A stretch of 64,000 nt of DNA from JAWPMT01 sp965215825 (lineage in GTDB: Bacteria > Bacteroidota > Bacteroidia > Cytophagales > Cyclobacteriaceae): the NCBI GenBank assembly GCA_965215825.1, contig CBDCEM010000003.1:4774001-4838000 (forward strand). Reading direction: 5' to 3'. Both the position numbers and the translations under genes were made by a program. The notes under the pieces are model-generated. The model made no database searches. It worked only from the letters and a program-made list of their open reading frames with translations, and was not told the origin of the DNA. Below are positions 54,441 through 62,900 of the stretch, in pieces; positions within the stretch are counted from its first letter, which is position 1; every line of letters begins with the position of its first letter.

Positions 54441-55931
54441 ATGAAAAAACAGTACTTCCTATTGTCATTATGTATTGTCGCGTTTTTCCGAACCACCGCA
54501 CAATGCGATTATCAGTTTGACGTAGACATTAAATTTCACATCGTTTCATTCCAGCAACCGGACATTGATGCTTGTGGGGGCGGCTGTCCCGATCCTCATG
54601 CAAATTTCGAAGAAGCCTTTGACCCTGGAGTAAATGAGATATTATTAAACACTGGATTATCCCGCTTGCAAAGCTTTTACAATGGTCACTCAATTTACTT
54701 TTCAAAGCTGCTCACGAATTATATCAGTAGCGATATTCTTGCCAATTATATGGGATCTGTTTCCCCTTATGTCAATTCTCCCGAAAATGATCCCAATGCG
54801 TTAAATGTCTTCATTGTCCCACGATCTCAGACCATACCTCAAACCAATGCAATTGGTGGAAATACCATAATTCTTGGCCGCGATAGTGACTCCACGTGGA
54901 AAAATGTCACCGGCGTAGGTTACGATTCTTCTTTTCCACATGAAGTCGGACATGCACTTGGACTTTACCACACTTTTCATGGCAATGAAGTGGCTTCGAA
55001 TTGTCAAAACACAGGGGATCTGGTCTGCGATACTCCCCCCTCCAACGACGATGGAAGCTCTTGTGTCGCGACCAATGGAAATTGTTTTAGCTGCAATCCA
55101 CATCCGGCGCTGTTTACAAATATTATGTCAGGTTACCGGGATCAATGCAGAACTCAATTCACTCCAGGACAAGTGGACAGGATGCGAAACCAGATGCTGA
55201 CCAATGCTAACATCATTCCTTTTGTCACGGCGACTCTTAATACCCTTGTAGCTCCTGCTATTAGTGGATCAGATTGCTTCGAAATCACTCCAGGCTCAAC
55301 TACACATGAATATTACGACCTTCCGGGTGGTTCTTTATCCACCGCAGCGCAGTTCAACTGGGCAACTACTTTTGGGACTATTTCTAAGTGTTTCAAAAAG
55401 ATAAACGGCAGCTATGTCCTTACCCCATGCTATACCACCAATTCAGGAAAAGCTACAAATGCGCCAGTTCCTTTATCACCAGAGGACAGAATTGTTAGAA
55501 TCAGAATTTCTCAACATACTTTGTCTAACCCATTTGGAGTCGTTCCCTCAGGAGGCTCTTTTCAGGTTACAGCCACCTCAGAATGGACATGTTTAAGCGA
55601 ATCAAAAAGTATGCAGGTTTCCATTGACAACCAGTGTATCGAAATACCACGTCCAGCTTTAGACCCAGTTGAATTAGACGCAAACGCTTTCCCCAATCCC
55701 GTGAAACACGATGAAGTTCAGTTGAATTTCGACGCAGAAACCCGAGGGAAATACAGGGTAGTTCTGGTGAATGCCTTGACAGGTCAGCAACGGGAGCTAA
55801 TTAGCGAGGAAATGGAGGAAGGTCTGAAGTCCTTCAAGTTCAGCAACCTGGGACTGGAGTCGAATTTGTATTTTCTACGAATCGAATCCCCCAATGGCAC
55901 AACCACTAAACGCTTGTTGAACGAAAATTAG
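54441..55931 (+). CDS. Secreted M43-type metalloprotease with type IX sorting tail
   Basis: The 496-residue protein has a signal peptide (about 1-20, TTAQ). The metallopeptidase domain (about 60-255) contains SFPHEVGHALGLYHTFHG (HExxHxxGxxH zinc site) and the Met-turn LFTNIMSGYRDQC, matching the pappalysin/cytophagalysin group. The last 80 residues (AFPNPVKHDEVQLNF through LYFLRIESPNGTTTKRLL) match the type A sorting domain for the type IX secretion system. It should be exported across the outer membrane. The gene is monocistronic. Confidence 0.94.
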   Translation: MKKQYFLLSLCIVAFFRTTAQCDYQFDVDIKFHIVSFQQPDIDACGGGCPDPHANFEEAFDPGVNEILLNTGLSRLQSFYNGHSIYFSKLLTNYISSDILANYMGSVSPYVNSPENDPNALNVFIVPRSQTIPQTNAIGGNTIILGRDSDSTWKNVTGVGYDSSFPHEVGHALGLYHTFHGNEVASNCQNTGDLVCDTPPSNDDGSSCVATNGNCFSCNPHPALFTNIMSGYRDQCRTQFTPGQVDRMRNQMLTNANIIPFVTATLNTLVAPAISGSDCFEITPGSTTHEYYDLPGGSLSTAAQFNWATTFGTISKCFKKINGSYVLTPCYTTNSGKATNAPVPLSPEDRIVRIRISQHTLSNPFGVVPSGGSFQVTATSEWTCLSESKSMQVSIDNQCIEIPRPALDPVELDANAFPNPVKHDEVQLNFDAETRGKYRVVLVNALTGQQRELISEEMEEGLKSFKFSNLGLESNLYFLRIESPNGTTTKRLLNEN

Positions 55932-55950
55932 AGACAAGATCAAGTCAGAA

Positions 55951-56038
55951 AGAGCGTCACAAAGGATATTATTATCTTAATTTCTTCGAAGGAGTCGATA
56001 ATGAAGCCGGTGCCGGTCAAGGCACTTCGTGACGCTCT
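55951..56038. repeat. 88-bp element with perfect 10-bp inverted ends
   Basis: AGAGCGTCAC at 55951-55960 is repeated in inverse as GTGACGCTCT at 56029-56038. Between them lie a smaller GTGCC / GGCAC hairpin and an AT-rich palindrome GATATTATTATC. It is 20 bp after the protease stop. It could be a 3'-UTR structure or a short palindromic mobile element; no T-run follows to make a normal terminator. Confidence 0.5.
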
Positions 56039-56117
56039 CTTGAGGACATCCCAATACTGTTATCTCGATAAAACTATCTCCATATTTTTTTTAGAGCAGA
56101 AAGAACTTAAATCACAA

Positions 56118-58103
56118 TTACTCAAAGTACTGGATTGATATCGATTCCAACAACTCTTTCGTCTCATACATGGAATCGCCTTTTATGACCAGTGTTACCC
56201 GGGACAGGTCCTGGATATTTTCCAGCGGATTACCGTCAATTAAGATCAAATCAGACACCTTCCCTTTTTCGAGGGTTCCATAATTCCCTTGCACACCTGC
56301 GAGGTTAGCAGCCGTCCAGGTAGCGATTTTCAAAACTTCCTCATTGGGTACGCCTGCCAGAACATAGTTTTCCAACTCACGATGTAGCGTGAATCCGGCA
56401 AACGCATCTGTTCCTGCCACTATCCTGATTTGGTTTTTATAGAGTACCTGAATCAATTGTAGCATTTTCTGATAGGAAGCTTTGTAGGTATCTTTCATAT
56501 CTTCTGGAATCTCCAAAGACGATCCTTTTTTGAAACTGCGTTGGCTGTTGATTGGCAGTCTGCCAGCAATTCCCAGGTAAGAAGGGTTAGGCTTGCCTAC
56601 TTCGCCAGTAAACATACCTTCAAAAATGGTCACCGTTGGATCGATGGTGATGGACTTCCTTTTAAGCAAGGCAATGAAGTCCCTAAATTCCTGGCTATCA
56701 AAATCGATCAAAGCAGCTTTCTTCCCAACTTCTGAAAAACGAGCCGGTGTTCTAGTGTCGATTTCTTTTCCCAAAAAATTCAACATCAACATATTCATGT
56801 GCTGAATCTCGTTGTAACCCGCCTCTACGGCCTCAGATGCCAACATAAATGATGGAATATGACCGCTAACACGCATCTGGTACTTGTGGGCCTCCGCCGC
56901 CAGCGGGGCCACCCATTCAGGCTTTATCGAACTGTAAAGTTTGATTTGTTGATAATCCAAATCAGCGTACATTTTGATGGCTTCTTTGCCTTCTTCTAAT
57001 GATTCAATTTTCACTCCCGTAGGGCCTGCAAAATCCCCTGCCATGTCAATGAACCCACTCATCATCTGTATCCTTGGGCCCAGGAGTTCTCCTGTATCGA
57101 TTTGCTTCTTGATATCGACCAGATCCGTCCCATTGCCCAGGTCCCTGACACTGGTCACTCCGCAAGCCAAATGAAGAACTCCATTTAGACCATCACGATA
57201 GTGTACATGCATGTCCCACAATCCCGGCATGGCAAACTGACCTTGTCCATCAATAGATCGATATTCTTGCGGGATTGCATCATTACCCTCGACGATATCT
57301 ATGATCCGGCCGGCCTTCATGATAACGGCTACATTCGATCTTGTGGCACCGGTGGCTGGATTGAAAACATTCAGGTTAGTAATCACTAACCCTCCCCCAA
57401 TATCTTGAGTAACCTTCTCCCTAACACTCTTAAAGTATCCCTGGGAATATGCTTCATTCATTTCAAAGAGCTCGCTCTTCAAATGTTCATATCCCGCACG
57501 TATGACTGAGATCCAGGAACCTACTGATGCGAAGAACTCATCCTCTTCATCTATCCAGAAAAATGAAGGTACTAGTCCTGCCCCACGCGTAGAAATGAGC
57601 CGAATTACCTGTCCATTTTCCAGGGAATAATTTCTTAATACCTCTAATGTAGAACTGCCTGATGGTACGAGTGATATGGTACGATTAGGAGATAAGAAAT
57701 AGGGTCTTAATGACGTCCCTGCAGATATTTGAAGTGGTATGTAGGTGCAGTTTTTAGGCGCAAAAACGGCACCTTTCTCAATGTCGTTTTCCCAATAAGC
57801 CGTATCATCTCGGATGAAGAATTTTTCAAATACAGGCTTCTTGTAATAGCTCACCCCACTACCTTCCATCCACACAATCTCCTTATTCTCATTGTATCGG
57901 TAATTTGTTACGGTGCTGTCTCCCCGGCCGCGATCGTTATATTGGAACCATTCTGTTCGACTGCCATCCGCATTTTCCCAGGCTTTCAAGAAACCAGCTT
58001 TCCGCTCGCTAAAAAGCATGGTATAAACCACTGTATCACCTGGCTGACTCATGGCCATAAATGGCATGAGCAGTAGCAATATTCCAATTCCTTGTTTTAT
58101 CAT
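56118..58103 (-). CDS. Secreted amidohydrolase with an extra N-terminal domain
   Basis: The roughly 661-residue protein has a signal peptide when started at the ATG at 58103 (MIKQGIGILLLLMPFMAMSQ). The frame is open to 58289, but the extra part consists of translated repeat sequence, so I rejected it. An N-terminal region (about 20-260) of beta-rich repeats, such as VVYTMLFSERKAGFLKAWEN, is followed by the amidohydrolase barrel with AMPGLWDMHVHYRDG (HxH), SGHIP, EIQHMNM and the Asp in IVAGTDAFAG. Imidazolonepropionase- or prolidase-like substrates are possible. The added domain is unusual for the family. Confidence 0.87.
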   Translation of the reverse strand: MIKQGIGILLLLMPFMAMSQPGDTVVYTMLFSERKAGFLKAWENADGSRTEWFQYNDRGRGDSTVTNYRYNENKEIVWMEGSGVSYYKKPVFEKFFIRDDTAYWENDIEKGAVFAPKNCTYIPLQISAGTSLRPYFLSPNRTISLVPSGSSTLEVLRNYSLENGQVIRLISTRGAGLVPSFFWIDEEDEFFASVGSWISVIRAGYEHLKSELFEMNEAYSQGYFKSVREKVTQDIGGGLVITNLNVFNPATGATRSNVAVIMKAGRIIDIVEGNDAIPQEYRSIDGQGQFAMPGLWDMHVHYRDGLNGVLHLACGVTSVRDLGNGTDLVDIKKQIDTGELLGPRIQMMSGFIDMAGDFAGPTGVKIESLEEGKEAIKMYADLDYQQIKLYSSIKPEWVAPLAAEAHKYQMRVSGHIPSFMLASEAVEAGYNEIQHMNMLMLNFLGKEIDTRTPARFSEVGKKAALIDFDSQEFRDFIALLKRKSITIDPTVTIFEGMFTGEVGKPNPSYLGIAGRLPINSQRSFKKGSSLEIPEDMKDTYKASYQKMLQLIQVLYKNQIRIVAGTDAFAGFTLHRELENYVLAGVPNEEVLKIATWTAANLAGVQGNYGTLEKGKVSDLILIDGNPLENIQDLSRVTLVIKGDSMYETKELLESISIQYFE

Positions 58104-58181
58104 ATTTTCATTAATGTACGTTGCAATGGTCCTCTTTTTCGATTGTTTCTCGCAAGCCAAAGATATAAGAATCACTGTAGG

Positions 58182-58207
58182 TTCTTGAAGATACAATCTC
58201 CGCTCAG
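58182..58207 (+). repeat. 26-bp direct repeat, copy 1
   Basis: The 26 bp are identical to 59100-59125, in the same orientation, about 0.9 kb apart. The flanks differ at once on both sides, so the repeat is exact in length. The two copies bracket the orphan toxin-tail and immunity cassette. In copy 2 the sequence forms the start of the toxin-tail frame; in copy 1 the same frame ends shortly after in a stop. Confidence 0.75.
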
Positions 58208-58241
58208 ACTCTTTATTTAATCTAAGTCCGTTCGGGTAAAT

Positions 58242-58306
58242 GGCACGAGTTACAAACTCGCGCCAAAGGATTATCTTTCTCATAAGCACGGAAGTAACTT
58301 CCGCGC
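58242..58306. repeat. Pair of REP-like palindromes
   Basis: GGCACGAGTTACAAACTCGCGCC (58242-58264, 23 bp) and GCACGGAAGTAACTTCCGCGC (58286-58306) are near-perfect palindromes with one internal mismatch each and a 21-bp spacer. The sizes and pairing are those of REP sequences mobilised by RAYT transposases. No RAYT gene is in this window. They lie downstream of the orphan immunity gene. Confidence 0.5.
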
Positions 58307-58368
58307 TAGTGGGGTTTTTAAACTACGATTAGTTGAGGAGTATAACATTAATTTGCTTAGTGCAAATA

Positions 58369-58989
58369 TTAATCGTAAGGAGCAATCTTTACCCAGTCAA
58401 AAACTTTGTCTTTACCCTTAGTTTTATAAGCTCTATTGTTAAAAACTAATTCAACTATTTCTTCTCGTTTATATTCATGTTTATAGCTGATGAAGTCATC
58501 AAGATTAAACGAGAACCCCATCTTTTTAAACTCTTTAGAAAAGTCCTTAAAGGTAAATGCTGGTAACAGCTTGTTCCTTATTTTTTCAATTTGACCATCA
58601 ATATGAGGAAGCTCATTACTATCAACTCGATACCTTAAGCGAACCACATTACTTACCTCAAAATCATCATCGTAGAGTATGTATTTATGATATTCCTCAG
58701 GCTCATCCAGTTTGATCCTTTTGACAACTTCAAGATGTTTATCGCTAATTAGGTCACAATGTTTGAATAAATAGGACTTAATCCTTTTACTCTTTTTTAT
58801 TTTCCCATTAAAACCACACAAGAGCTTACAAATAACGTTTACCTGTCTTAACTCACCTACCTTTTCATTTTGTCTACTTTCCTCAAAAGAATCTCTGTAT
58901 AACTGTCTTACAAAAAGAACTTGACCTAACCCATCTTCGCATTCTATCCAAGCACCTATATCAAATAATTCACTCATTCTAGTATCCAT
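58369..58989 (-). CDS. Putative immunity protein of the orphan Rhs toxin tail
   Basis: The 206-residue protein is soluble, charged and unlike its housekeeping neighbours; it does not match a family I can name. Two start codons are possible, 58989 and 58977. The first overlaps the stop of the toxin-tail fragment, and the second starts 1 bp after it. That tight junction with an HNH-like toxin tail is the usual order for polymorphic toxin immunity genes, so I infer that function. The coding sequence is more AT-rich than most of the window, again usual for immunity genes. Confidence 0.65.
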   Translation of the reverse strand: MDTRMSELFDIGAWIECEDGLGQVLFVRQLYRDSFEESRQNEKVGELRQVNVICKLLCGFNGKIKKSKRIKSYLFKHCDLISDKHLEVVKRIKLDEPEEYHKYILYDDDFEVSNVVRLRYRVDSNELPHIDGQIEKIRNKLLPAFTFKDFSKEFKKMGFSFNLDDFISYKHEYKREEIVELVFNNRAYKTKGKDKVFDWVKIAPYD

Positions 58990-59134
58990 TCTCTTTGTGG
59001 TGCTTTTTATGCTTTTCTTTTACCATCATTTCAATATTTCTAGGATCACTCATTTTATCAGGTTTATCACTTACTTTTTCCTTGTGATGCCCATCTGTTT
59101 TCTTGAAGATACAATCTCCGCTCAGGTGGACCTG
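58979..59134 (-). pseudogene. Orphan C-terminal toxin fragment, HNH-like
   Basis: A 51-codon frame, open from just after a TAG at 59135-59137 to a TAG at 58979, contains TDGHHKEKVSDKPDKMSDP, then RNIEMMVKEKHKKHHKENGY. The GHH...DPRNI...KHKKHH pattern matches the end of HNH-endonuclease toxin tips carried by Rhs and related polymorphic toxins. The Rhs core is missing, so this is a displaced or decayed tip. It starts in the 26-bp repeat copy 2 and is followed directly by a putative immunity gene. Confidence 0.65.
59100..59125 (+). repeat. 26-bp direct repeat, copy 2
   Basis: Identical to copy 1 at 58182-58207. On the minus strand it encodes LSGDCIFK at the beginning of the orphan toxin-tail frame. 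Recombination between the two copies would remove the tail and its immunity gene together. Confidence 0.75.
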
Positions 59135-59184
59135 CTACATTTGACTGGACGGTAAGTTAAGCTCGCAAGCTAAATTTACTGTAG

Positions 59185-59604
59185 ATGAAAAGAGAGAGAA
59201 GACACTTTGATCGAGAGTTCAAGCAAATGGCTGTGAACCTATGCCTGACAGGTAAATCAGTTCGAGAAGTTGCTGATGAATTGGGGATTCGAGATGAGTG
59301 TAGAGAAGCGAAGGGGATTTCACAGAATGAAGTAGCCAAGCTCCTGGGAACTAATCATTCCATCATTGGTAAGTATGAAAGGGATGAAGTAAAGCCCACC
59401 GTGGATGTGGTTAAAAAACTAGCGGAGACACTAGACACTACCGTAGGCTATCTACTTGGGGAGACCCAAGATCAGAACATTCTCAAAGACCAGGAGATGC
59501 TTAAACGACTCAATGACATTGCCGCTTTTTCTTCCGAGGAAAAAGCGCACATTCTTTTTGCTCTGGATGCTATGATTACCAAAGTCAAGCTCAAAACCCT
59601 GTAA
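59185..59604 (+). CDS. Chimera of IS3-type OrfA N-terminus and XRE-family regulator
   Basis: The first 38 residues (MKRERRHFDREFKQMAVNL, then GKSVREVADELGIRDE) match the start of IS3-family OrfA helix-turn-helix proteins. The rest, from CREAKGISQNEVAKLLG, then SIIGKYERDEVKPTVDV and TLDTTVGYLLGE, is an XRE/Cro-type HTH with a C-terminal tail like those of Bacteroidota regulators. The junction is in frame and the whole 139 residues are open. OrfB and the rest of OrfA are absent. The XRE part has a complete HTH and could bind DNA; whether the fused protein is active is open. A bidirectional terminator follows. Confidence 0.8.
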   Translation: MKRERRHFDREFKQMAVNLCLTGKSVREVADELGIRDECREAKGISQNEVAKLLGTNHSIIGKYERDEVKPTVDVVKKLAETLDTTVGYLLGETQDQNILKDQEMLKRLNDIAAFSSEEKAHILFALDAMITKVKLKTL

Positions 59605-59608
59605 TGAC

Positions 59609-59641
59609 AAAAGCCCTTTACGTTGACGCAAAGGGCTTTTT
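59609..59641. terminator. Bidirectional terminator between the XRE chimera and Rhs immunity gene
   Basis: A perfect 11-bp stem AAAAGCCCTTT / AAAGGGCTTTT with a 10-base loop. There is a T-run on the plus strand and an A-run upstream that becomes a T-run on the minus strand. It lies between two convergent genes and should end both. Confidence 0.9.
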
Positions 59642-59660
59642 ATCGAGAATAGCATTAAAT

Positions 59661-59990
59661 TCAATTCGAAGAACATTCCACTTTATCACCAAAATACATT
59701 TTGACAACTTCAGGGTTCTTCGAGGAATACTCTATACGATAGCAGTCACCAATTTTCGCTTTCTTAGCTCCTGTATCAACAGAATTCGAATATGATTTAC
59801 CATCAATCTCATATTGAAAGTATATTGTTCTATCAGTTGTTGAGTTTCTAAAGTTCGAAACTTTTACATCTACAATTTTCGCAATTCCGTCAACACCATT
59901 AAGGTTTAAATCGTTTTGCTTTATAATGGCATTATAGATCGCAACAGACAAAAGCGCTAAAACCACAGCCATTATATACCTTTTCTTCAT
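59661..59990 (-). CDS. Putative immunity protein of the Rhs toxin
   Basis: The 109-residue protein has an N-terminal membrane helix (about 5-22) followed by a small beta-domain with IYFQYEIDGKSYSNSVDTG and IGDCYRIEYSSKNPEVVKMY, similar to DUF3592-type folds. Its start overlaps the Rhs stop by 4 bp, the expected order for toxin then immunity. A membrane-anchored immunity protein would fit a toxin acting in the periplasm or at the membrane. No known immunity family is recognised. Confidence 0.7.
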   Translation of the reverse strand: MKKRYIMAVVLALLSVAIYNAIIKQNDLNLNGVDGIAKIVDVKVSNFRNSTTDRTIYFQYEIDGKSYSNSVDTGAKKAKIGDCYRIEYSSKNPEVVKMYFGDKVECSSN

Positions 59991-62900
59991 TCCTTTATTC
60001 TCTTTTCAACCTCAGCTTCTGTAGATTCTAAAGTTTTATTAACTACTTCTTCAACCAATGCGGCTCCACCTTCTGTACCAAGCTTTGCTTTATTTAGAGA
60101 TTCTACAACTTGAAGTTTTCGATCAGCACTATTCAAATTATTAAATGCTTCTCTAGGATTCGTGGCTTTACTTCTTAAATCCCCAGTATTCTTAACCGTA
60201 ATAGACTTTTGAAGATTCTTGGTAGCAGCAGTCTTTGCACTTGTTGCACCTTTAACTGCGGCATCGCTGCTCGCTCCCTTCAATTTATTGGCTGCTGATT
60301 TCCCTCCTACTAAAGAAATAGTGGAATTAATTGCAACAGTCTTAGATATATCACCGACACTTTTACCTTCGGATCCATCACCGACATAGCTAACATCACC
60401 ATAAACTTGTATATCCAATGACTCTTTAACTATTTCAGTTCCTACAGTTACTAAACCTTTAACCACTTTACCTCCAGGAATTAAAGCTGCTCCAGCTTCT
60501 ACGGCAACATCAACAACATCAATATTATTTATCCAAGCATCAGCACCTGTATGTCCTTTTTGATAATTATCATATACTTGAGAGCCATATTCCCAAGCCC
60601 CTGCAACAACAGCACACCAAGGACAGTCTCCATAAGGATCATTATATCGCACAGGATTGTCATATCCATATTGATAAGGTGTCCAGCTTTCTTGCGGATA
60701 TGCATCTGATAATGGATCCACTTGCCAAAATCTACCTATCGCATAATCATAGGTCCTGAATTTCGTAAAATCTACACCTAACTCCGGCTGTCTCTCTGTT
60801 TTAAACGTCTTTTCGCCAGTACCTTGATTGTATTTGTATTGACTCTCTGTCCCACTGGTCCACGAGTTAAACTCTAAGCCAAACGGATAATAATCATCCC
60901 GCTGCTTGAGTACACCATTTTGGTTCACAGAAGCTCTCACATTCCCGAGGTGATCGGTCATATTGTATTCATAAGAGAAAGTGGCGCCATCCAACAAAGC
61001 CCTTCCCTCAGCATGCTGCAGGAACTTCAGATCATTATTTACATAGTGGAAGCCTCCCAGATAATCAGTAGTTTCTGTATTGGCACCGATCTCAGATACT
61101 TTACGCAGCTTCATTCCTGCGGCATCATACATATAGGCAATTTGATCTCCATTGGATTTCGTGACCAACTCCGGAAGGTTCAGATAATTGTATCGGATTT
61201 CAATAATGTCCTTGTTCAAATCCTGGGTCATGTTGCCATTGGCGTCGTAAATATAGTCTGCGCCGGAAGTATTTCCATCGAAGAATAAGGCTGCAGGATC
61301 GGCTGTGGCCTGATCATCTACTCGAGTAAGTTGATTACCTTCATAAACATAAGCCAGATCATCCGCAATGTCACCCTGAAATCGTCGAACCAGGTTTTGG
61401 ATATTGCCATTATCATCATATCGTATGCCGCCATCATTCCCTCCAACATTAAATAGGTTATTGCTTTGCCCGGTGTAAACAGCTGTCTTCAACCGACTAG
61501 CGCCATCGTAGGTATAACTGTAAGTTTGTTCCCCACCATACATACCTGAGCCCCCTACTGTTTTCCACATGATCATCCCAATATTACCATTGAACTGCCC
61601 AGCATCATCGTAAAGCAACTCCATTCCAAACACATCTTCCTGGCTATCAAAGCCAGTACCGTTGTTGATCTGTGTCAGCCAACCTCTAAGGTTGTATTGG
61701 TAGCTTGTCGACAATTCGTCGTTACTTAACTCCTTTTCTACCAACTCCCCACGTTCATTGTAGTTGTTGCGTACCAATGTCACAGGTGCCTGATCATTAA
61801 CCTGATGTGTCACAGATAGTAATCGATCGATGTGATCATAGTCAAAGTCCTCCTTTACCGATGTAGTTGTACCATGGGCAGTTTGAGTTCGGATAGACTC
61901 AGTGATCAAAGGTCGGACCTTATTGAAATAAGTGTTAGTCACCACATCTTCTCCTCCCACGTGATTGTCACTAATTACTTTGATTGGGCGTAATTGTTCA
62001 TCATAGAAGCTTACAGAATTCAGGAAGTCCGCTAATCCCAACATTCTTACTTTACTCCCAGTAGGCAATCCCCTTACCTGAGTTGTGGCCTGCGCTGGTG
62101 CAGTTTCTGAAGTGAATTCATACCCATCATAGTAATTGACAGACAGCACATGTGATTGATCAATGTCCCTCGGAAATGCCTGATTGGTGTATAACAGCAA
62201 CCCTTCGGAATTCTGGAAAGATTCATCCCATACCTCTTCTTCATTCACCTGATTTTGCAACTGTTCACGGCTACCTGCTAAGGAGACCCGTCCTGACTGA
62301 ACAGGTCTGTCGAAAACATCATATTTCGTGAAATTCCATTCACTAGAGTAAGACAATTCATCTGAAGTCAATCGAAAAGACGTTCCTTCTGAAGATGTAA
62401 AATGGAAACCATCTGTCAGCCTCCCCGACCTGTTGTTCAATAAAGCATAAGATTGTCCCTGGTACTGATCGACGGCCAGGTCCTCATTGATCAACTCCAA
62501 CCCCGCTTCATTTGCGCTCTCTACAAAAGGCAGATGGTCATTACCTTGTTGGGTGAGAATCAATCGGTTCTTCAGGTCATAAACCATATTGGACGCTTCA
62601 GCTCCGGGCACCTTCTTCCTGACCATACGATTACGATCATCGTATTCATAAACAAAACAGAAACGATCGATCAGCTCCTGATTCACTATGGTGTTGCCTT
62701 GTTGCAAAAACTGGCGGACTCCCTCAGGCTGAATAACAAAACGGAGGTTGTTTGAGTCATCGTACAGATAGTAGGTGGATAAAAAAGTTGAATCATCTTT
62801 TTGCTGTTTTTTCAAAATTACGTGCCCCACTTTATCGGTGAACTCCAGTGACAGAAATCCATTTTCATCAGTAGTCTCAGAAACAATAAGTGAGCCCGCA

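Noticed and set aside
58104..58289. Extended N-terminus of the amidohydrolase
   Set aside because: The extra 62 codons translate the 26-bp repeat and REP-like DNA and bury the signal peptide; the ATG at 58103 gives a normal leader.
59149..59175. GGTAAGTTAAGCTCGCAAG near the XRE chimera, resembling the solo IS end
   Set aside because: The match is short (about 10 bp) and not flanked by a CCCTC hairpin; chance is likely.
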